Shown: positions 49,901 through 59,281 of the stretch, piece by piece
Layout of the letters: each line of letters begins with the position of its first letter
Position numbering within the stretch: the stretch's first letter is position 1
Assembly: GCA_946811695.1 (NCBI GenBank)
Contig: OX328130.1
Coordinates: forward strand, 77,169,599 to 77,233,598
Reading direction: 5' to 3'
Origin: Gonocerus acuteangulatus
Taxonomy: Eukaryota; Arthropoda; Insecta; Hemiptera; Coreidae
DNA length: 64,000 bases
The notes under the pieces: model-generated
The model's database searches: none
Told to the model about the DNA's origin: nothing
Seen by the model: only the letters and a program-made list of their open reading frames with translations
Made by a program: the position numbers and the translations under genes

Positions 49901-52900
49901 ATTCTTGTTTTCAACAGTAACTTTTAAATTAACTTGATTTAACGTAATGAATCTAAACCATGAAAATGAAAAAAACATTTGACGTATTTGTTTTGGCTTT
50001 CTCTATATTTTTAGATGCATATCATAGGCTTACAAGTGAAACCCATTAAGTAAATTTTGTTCTTTTGAGAAGTTTCATTTTTAAAAATTAAACTTTTGAG
50101 CCTGGTGTAACACATTAATCCATATTTTTGGTTTATTAGAAAAGTATTTTTATCAAATAATTATTTATTTATTTACATTGAGAGCTCGCACACGTAACGA
50201 TTGGCTCTTAGTGAACGTTTACGGTAGGAACCTCTCTCAGGTCATAGTGAATGGAAAATTACAGAATTGTTTAATGTTTTGGAAGATTATTCCAAGAGAA
50301 TAGGTAATATATATATTATAAAAACATAAATACTTGGATATTCTATGATAAGTTGTGCATATTTTACGTAACCACTGCTCTCAAATATTAAAACACTGTG
50401 TCCATTACTACACTTCATGTTACGTCATACACGCTTTAATAAATTCTATGATGTGCGCGTGTGTTAAATGAAATTGTAAGTATTTGAATCTTTAAGACAA
50501 GTGATTATTGTGTTTATGTGTGGACTGTTATCCGTCAATTTATTCATGTCTTTTGGTAGATTTAATCTGTCTCATTCTTTGCAATCCGTCAGTATGTGTT
50601 TAATAGTCAAATTTGTGTTGCAGATAGCACACACTCTTACTAAATAAGACCAAGTTTTAAACATCACAGTCAAGAAAAACAAAATAAAATTAGAAAAATT
50701 TGATTTGATGTGTTTCACTTGTAAGGAGTTGGTATATAAAGTCAAGTTATGTCTCATGCTCTGTGAGGAGCACAGTCGGTTTAAGTTAAACATTAAAATA
50801 TATTTCATTGATTTAATTTTTTCATCAATTGGCAAAACTCTTTGGATTCATCTACTTTCATATTGCTTGCTAGTTTCTTTCTATAACTATACTAACATCT
50901 AATATAAAGTAACACAATTGAAAGAATTAATTTATTGAGAATATTTCCACTAGATACATGCAAAAATAAAATATTAAAACAGAAAACCGTAGAAACATAT
51001 ATATTTCAGAAAGTTATAAATCAACAATTTCAAAACAAATAAGCTAAAAATGTACAATTTGTTTTAAAGGGAGAACGTATAAATAAATGAGTTATTCCTC
51101 TTCAAAAGAAGATAGTATGAAAATGCTTGCCATTACCTTGTTGACAGAGTCTATGATGGTTCCTAAGCTAGGATCTGGAACAGGAGGTTCCCAGGGAGTC
51201 GAGGGAGCTTCCCACGAAGAAGAAGGAGGAGGAGGAGGAGGTAACGAAGTAGAACTCGCTTCTCCGTAGGACGTTAATCCTATGGAAGGTTCGGTTTTAG
51301 TCTGATTGTATGTAATAGGTTGAGTATTAGCTTCGAGTAAAGGTTCTTCAACCGATGAATCTGGTAACGATTGTATAGGTTCTGCTTCGACGGTACTTGT
51401 TGCTTCTAGGGTAGATACCGATTCTAAAGCTGAGACTTCCCACTTGAAACCCGCTATATTCAGCACTTCTCTAATACGCCCATCTGATAGAGACTTGTTT
51501 GCGACACGCTTTTTCAATCTCACCATCTTTTTAATAACTTTCTTCCTTTTTACAGTTTTCTTCAACTTTTTACCCTCTGGTATATCAGCTAGTTCTTTCT
51601 TAGGCTGCTTCTTAACTTTCTTCACCTTTTCAACTTCCTGTGCTTTTTCACTTACCGACATTTTCTCAGCATTTTCCTCGTCTTCTTCTTCTTCTTGAAC
51701 TAAGCTCACTTCACAATTGGGTTCTTCTTTCTTCTTTTTCCTAATTTTGAATACTTTTTTGGTACTTTTCTTTTTTTTAACAGGCTGACTTTCTTCGGTA
51801 AGTGATTCGACTATTTCTTCATCCTTTTCTATAGTGACATTTTCTTCCTTTGTTATTTCAGAGTTTTCGACAAGAGGTACCATTTCTTCATCATCCTCTT
51901 TATCATTTGAAATTTCTTCAACTATATTTTCGTTTTTTATGCTCGATATCTCTAGGTCTAAATTAGAAACATTTTCCGAAACAGTGTTATTGTCAAGTTT
52001 CTTTTCAGCAGAATTGTCTTCATAAATCTCAGTCTCATTATTAGTGTCAACTTTGATAGTGTCACATTTAATTCCTGAATCGTTCGATTCACATAAACTT
52101 TGATTTTCGTTTATATTATTTTCTAATTGTATGTCACTAACACTTGTAGTTACAACAGCTTCTTCACTTTCTACTACAACGGGATATGAATTTTCATGGA
52201 AATCGTTTTTTATTTTTGTATTATCATCATCTTCAACGACTGATGTATCAGCTTCTACTTCAGAGATATCATTTCCACAAGATGATTGGATAGGTTCCCT
52301 AGTTGGAACTGAGAAAGGAGGAGTCTCGTCAAGAAGTCGGCTAGGGCTAAGGTTATCAGCATTAGCATCTTCCGTCAATGTAGCGTCTTCTTTTACAAGT
52401 AGTTCTGTTAAAGTTTCCTTCATTTTTTTAACCGAATGGACGTCTTCAGTATCTTGAGTGACTTCCATTACTTTCCGTTTTAATACCGGAGGAGCATGGA
52501 CTTCTGCTTGAACTACGATAGTTGTCGAATCAACTGGAGTCAGCTCTTTAACTGTTCTCGGTTTGCGTTTCGGTTTCTCTGGCTTTTTAATCACCTCTTT
52601 GACATCTTCTTCAAACGGAAGGATTTCATCGAACTTTACTTCGGCTGCATCATTTTTAATAGATCTTCTATTACTTCGACGTTTTTCTGACATACTCGAA
52701 CCTAGCTTGCGAGTTATCGAACCTTTAGGCCTTCCTCGTCTTTTAGGGCTGGTTTCTTTCTTTTCTAATGATTTCTCGAGTTCTTTTTCTTCTTCTTTAT
52801 CAATGTCTTCCTCGACTGAGCCTTCTTTTTTCTGCTCATCCTCCTTCGAGAGAATGTCTTTAGGACTATTAGTATTTGTTAGAAGCATATCATCTTCCAC

Positions 52901-55138
52901 AATTTCCTTCTTGACAATACTTTCATTAATAGATGTATCTTTCTTGTCGTTGTTATCTATTGATAACTCCCTTTTCCCAACACTCTTTTTCCCCAAAGAA
53001 CTTTTCTTATTATTGGTCTTAGGCAAAATTTCTTTTTTTCTTTCCTTTTGTAAATCATCTTTCTTTGGGGTGACTTCTTTCTTGGAATCTTTTTGTGAAC
53101 TCTCCTTTTTGCTATTGGGCTTTTTGGCTGCAACATTCTTCAGAGGCGAAATAGAAGGACGGATATCTTTATCTTTATTAGAAAGCAGTGAGTCTTCTTT
53201 GTTTTTAGCTTTTTTTGCCTTAGGTCTGTTAGGGCTAACGCTCGTGGAACTGCTTTTCCTTTTACGCCTATTTTGATGAACATCGAGTTTCTCGGTTTCT
53301 TGTGAAACGGACGATACAGTTTCGTACTTAATCACTCCATCGACAAAGCTAATTCCACAAATCAAGTCATCCTTTTCCTTTTTGATATCGTCTTTCCGTT
53401 CGACTGGGGAAAGGACGGGAATTTCGGTAGATTCGACAGGGGAGATATCTTTCTCTATTTCAAGCTTAGGCATTTCCTTGTCATCGGGCTGCCCTATTTG
53501 AATATCTTTCTTATCCTCTTCACTAATGGACTCTAATAGAACTTGGACAGCTCTCGTAGTCCGAACAGGCATCATCCGCAGGCTACTCAGAACATCTCCT
53601 CCTTCGGCTGAAGTATCGATATAATCCTGTTCTTTCTTAATCACTGTAGGATTCTGAAGCATAATTTGCTGTTCGGGTTGTTCTTTCGGAGACCTAGTTG
53701 GAGGCTCACTTTGGCTTCTCTTTCCACCTCCTGATTTCTTGTTTTTCCCACCTTTTACAGTTGCATTTTTATGAATCTGTACACAAAAAAAAAAAAAAAA
53801 AACTTTAATTAATAGTTCTAAAAAAAAGTTATAAGACATTTAAAGAAATATTTCCACCTGTTTCTGACTTGGATAAAAAATACACAAAATAAAATGCTCA
53901 AATTGGAACAGTGAGCATTGAAAAAAATCAATATCATACTTGTTTACGTAGGTCTTAAATTACATAAATACTTTCTTCTAATTTTTTTAAAAAAAAACTA
54001 TATGATGGTAATGTCGATTATGAATTGTATATGGTTGAGAAGACATGCCAGGACCTTGGAAGAGAAAGGATGAATCTGAAAAATCAACTTATTTTTTTTT
54101 TCCCCAAGTACGAAAGATGTCAGTAACACGACGCTTTGCCTTGTTTCTTTGGTTAGCCTTTAGTTCTCTCACAGTTTCAAGTTAAAGTGAATAGCAACAT
54201 CATCTATGAAACATTCAATGTTCGATTCCCAGGTCTGAAACTCTCCTCCTAGCATTTTGTGACCCATAAATCATTCGTATAAATTAAAATTGAAACGTTG
54301 AATTTCACCTGCATGCTTTTTCAATGAGATTTATGATTCAGCATTCCAAAGTGTAAACATTTGCCCTTGCTATTCTCAAGCACTTCTAGAACTTTGACTT
54401 GGATATCCCAACATCCGCATTTTGAGATTTCCCCTTTCTCTTCCAAGGTTATGACCGAATAAGGTCATAAATTTTCAACCGATCAACCCAAAATTTTAAA
54501 TATAGTTCCTACCAACATTTTCAAGTGCATTCATAAGGCTATAAAGAACAATTTTCACAAAGATGGCATTTTATGAAAAAAATATTTTGTTTTCAATGAA
54601 AAAATTGGCCATAAAATCGTTATATTTAAATGGGGGGGGGGGAATCCTTTGTGGTTCGCTTGAAACTGCTACTAGGAAGCCATAGCTAAAATATTTGGTA
54701 GAAAATTGAAGGCACTAGAAATAATTGCCATTAATGTTGATCCTGATAAGATAAAGGCATTGAATACCATCAAATGTAAAAAAAAAAAAAAAAAAATTGG
54801 TGAAATTTGCAGAAATGCAGAAGAAAATTGACCTAACAAACATAACCTCAGCTTGTGACAGAAGCTGCAAAAGCTTTTGGTATTGAATAAACCTGAAGAG
54901 AAATTTACAAAAGCATGCTTCAGACACTGAAACACATATCTGAGTAAAGAGCTAGGCCCTAAAAACAAAATGAATAAACAATACTTTGGAATAAAAATTT
55001 TTGACTTGCAGGCAGACAATATTAACATCACAAGGAATTAAATCAAATTTGTCTATTCAATGTTTAAAATCATGAAGTATTATAATAAATAGGCTATGAG
55101 AAGGTGTAGATGCCATGTACTAGATGGCCAGGGTTCAG

Positions 55139-55194
<56 letters not shown>

Positions 55195-55210
55195 ACACAC
55201 ACACATACAT

Positions 55211-55274
<64 letters not shown>

Positions 55275-55529
55275 GCTATTTTTCAAGCTACTTCGCTGGG
55301 AATTAAATATGTTGTTGTTTCGGCATCTGTCTCCAGCGGTATTGCTCCTCCTGTCATCGCGATATTTCGCCGGATTCCTCTCCGGCTTCTTCTGGCCGTC
55401 AATCATCCTTGCTCTGGTTGGTAAGGGAATGAGCTCGTCAGCGGTCAGAAGAAGAAGCCGGAGAGGATCCGGCGAAATATCGCGATGACAGGAGGAGCAA
55501 TACAGCTGGAGACAGATGCCGAAACAACA

Positions 55530-55580
<51 letters not shown>

Positions 55581-56795
55581 CACTCACTCACTGACCTATC
55601 ATCGCCCAGCCCAAGCCGCTCGACAGAAAATTTTGAAATTTTGCATGGACACTCCCTATATAACGTAGGCACTCACTAAGAAAGGATTTTTTGATATTCA
55701 AATTTTTAAGTATTTTTAGAGGGGTTTAAAGTTTGAGTTGGTTAGAACATGCAAGCCTAGGCAGCAAGCGTTGCTAGGACGATAACAGAACAGCTGTTAC
55801 CGTACATTATCTATTTCATAGTATTATTTTTAATTGAGGTTAATTTCCACTATGATGGCAGTCCTTGAATTACTAGAAATAAACTGTCACTCATAGAGTT
55901 TTAATTGCGTTTCTTTTCTCCCTGTTCCCGTCAGATAGGCTTGCCATATTTTTGGAGAGTTAAACCGGGAAACATTAATATGGGATGGGCACACCAGGGA
56001 GGGTTGGGAATAAAAACATTTATTTATTTGTTTATTAGTGAGACCGCGACAAGAGCAAGGGAATAAAAACAGTACAAATTATAAGCAAAATGGTGAGTTT
56101 TAAGCCTAGCAAGTAACGGGAAGGGGGATCCTGAACTGTTAGTCTACCCAAACCTTAAAAATAAGAACGGGACTTTTTTAGCTACTTGATTTTCTTAAAA
56201 AAATCTCTCAGCCAAATACTAGTGTCTGGCAGCTGGCAGCGCTGTGCAGGTAGTTCCAGCGTTTTACAGTTAGATTACTTCTCATATCTTTGACACTGTG
56301 AGCAGTAGTAAAAATGTTGATTGTAGAAAAGTAACCGATTTATAAAAGATTCTTATAAACATGAATTCATTACTTTTTACATCTTACAGCCTTTTGATAA
56401 AACCGGTCTCTTACAGCCGGGACATTGATAAAACCGGTCGGGACACCGAAACAATTGCAAAATACACAGCAAAATACAGTCCCGATCAAACCGTGATGTA
56501 TGGTAAGCCTATCCTTAGAGTTTTCTAGGTGAGGCAATAATATCCGGAACCCTTGCATAGCCTCCTCGCCTATAACCTTGGTAATGCTCGCAAATATAAT
56601 GGGTGTTTCCAAATAACTTTTTGGAAACATAAACTTTTAAATTTTAACGCCCATTGAATAACATATAGTATGACGGGAACCGTGCTATAATAAACTGCAC
56701 AAAATTGTATAGTAACGTAATTTTAATAAAAAAACATTATTTAACGCAATAAAATAACTACTTATCTGCCGTGACGAAGCACGGGTATTCAGCTA

Positions 56796-56835
<40 letters not shown>

Positions 56836-58648
56836 CAGCTGTTTGTCTGTCTGTCTGTTTGTTCCTTATACAAATCCACACCGTTTGACCAATTTTGACC
56901 AAACTTGGCACAAAGGTAAGTCTTGTTCCAGGCAGTGCACTAGGCTAGGTCAAAATCTTCTATCAGCTGTCTGTCAGTCTGTTTGTTCTTTATACAAATC
57001 CACACCATTTGACCGATTTTTATTAAACTTGGCAAACTGGTAGCTCTTGGTCCGGGGAGTGTACTAGGCCATGTCAAAATTGTCTGTCTGTATGTTTGTT
57101 CCATATACTGATCCACATCGTTTGACCAAACTTGGCACACAGGTAAGTAAGTCTTGTTCCGAGCAGGTAAAAATATTCTATCAGCTGTCTGTTTGTTCCA
57201 TATACCAATCCACATATATAGTGTTAAACAAGACTACATTAGCACTTTCCTCCGAAGGAAAGTAGCTATTGAGGTTGGACTCATGACGGAATTTTTGAAA
57301 AATTTCTTCAAATCTTTATCGATCCTACCTAGTAGACACCGAAAATGACCCCCGTTAAAATTTATATATATCTATATATATATATATATGCATATATATA
57401 TATATATATATATATGTGTCTGTTAACACGATAGCGGCCAGAGTTTTTGTTTTTTCGTGACGAAACTTTGTATATAGCATTCAATTAGCAAACGATTGAA
57501 CGAGTTCGTTAACCACCAAAGTCGGTTCACCTGAAGGGGGGGTTTACCCCGAACCCAAAACACTAATTTGACAATGTCAGCCGTAATATTTGTTATATTT
57601 CAACGAAACTTGGTATTCGTAGTGGTAATATAGAGAGAAAAGTGAGATATAAAAATGAACTAAATCGGTTCATTAGAAGGGGGGGGGTTTACTCCGGACG
57701 CACAATACCAATTCGCCACTACCAGCCGTGATTTTTGGTATATTTCGACGAAACTCGGTATTCGTAGTGGTAATCTACAGGTAAATATGTGTTGTAAAAA
57801 TAAACTTGATCGGTTCATTAGAAGGGGGGGTTTACTCCGGACCCAAATTCCTAATATACTCATACCGGTCGTAATTTCTGCTGTATTGTAACGAAACGCG
57901 GTATACGTCGTGGGTAACTCATGAGAAAGAAGTGTTGTAAAAATGAGCTGAATCGGTCAATCGGAAAGCGGGGGTTTAATTTGTAATATATTTCAATAGA
58001 AAAGCCCGACAGACGTAGGTTCACAAAGCCGCCGCAAGGAGCGCTTCTACTAGATTGACTGTATCCTGTTCCTGCATTAGATCAAAATACGATAATATGA
58101 GGTTTTTTGTATTTATTACGTAGTGTAATAGGTACCATGTGTAAACATAACTGTGGAAGCAAATTAATAATTGATTAGTTACTCATTACAAATGTAAAAG
58201 AGAACTATTCATGTTTTTATTTTATTTATGTAGGATATTTTAAGCAAATTGTTCTGGAAAGCAGTCTACACTACCCAAATTCTGAGGAAAGTGCTTAGTT
58301 ATGCAGCTCCTGCGTGACGGACTTTTTTATAACTATAATGAGTAGTATTTATTTGCCTATGTTTCGGGTTGAATTACATAATGACCGAACCCCGATGATC
58401 TACACCTTCTGTAGATAGCAATCTCAACGGCTGAATATATCTTCACAATAAATAGGCCAATGTTTTCACTGAATTTAATATGTAAATGAATTCCTTTGGT
58501 TAAGACTACTCAAGACAGGGAGAGTAGACGGACATAATGGCTTTACGATAATCACAACTGAATTTATCATCAGAGTTACCTTTCTCTTTGTCCTCATAAT
58601 GCGTCTCTGTCATAAACAAACAAATTATTACAACTTTTTATTATTGAT

Positions 58649-58731
<83 letters not shown>

Positions 58732-59226
58732 AACACACACTAAAGTAAGCACAAATTGTGACAATAGAATTAGAATACTTCTTTAAGACACATTTATAAG
58801 TTATATGTAAAATACATGAAGGATTAACTCTCTCCAAGAAGCAGATCAAACAATGTATTGATAATAAAGCTCAGTAGATAAGAGCTCGACAGCAGAGGGG
58901 CCATTCTTCTCCTAATCTCCAAGCTTTTATCCATACTTAAAAAAAAGTCCGACTCACAGGAACTGCATCATCTTAGCACGTTTCCGTTCTTATTCCTAGT
59001 CTCATTTAGAAAGATTAAAATAGAAACAGTTATTATTTTGTTTCCACCTTTCTAGAAAGGTCTTGATTAGGTAAATATTTTGTTCGCGTGAATTTCGCTC
59101 CAAAAACCATGTTCCGGTGGACGGATTCTGCTGGTTAACGAACTTGACCTTTCAAATTAGACGAAAGCTTTTTGTACCAAATTTCATCAAAATCGGACCA
59201 TTATTCGCTGACCTATGCTGCAAACA

Positions 59227-59281
<55 letters not shown>

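Noticed and set aside
52563..53276. Plus-strand 237-codon open frame opposite the giant exon
   Set aside because: Ser/Phe/Leu-rich complement of Lys/Glu/Ser codons; the minus strand has continuous exon logic and splice sites.
55080..55583. 167-codon minus-strand ORF and the plus-strand frames beside it
   Set aside because: Mostly translated (CA)n, (TA)n and hairpin sequence.
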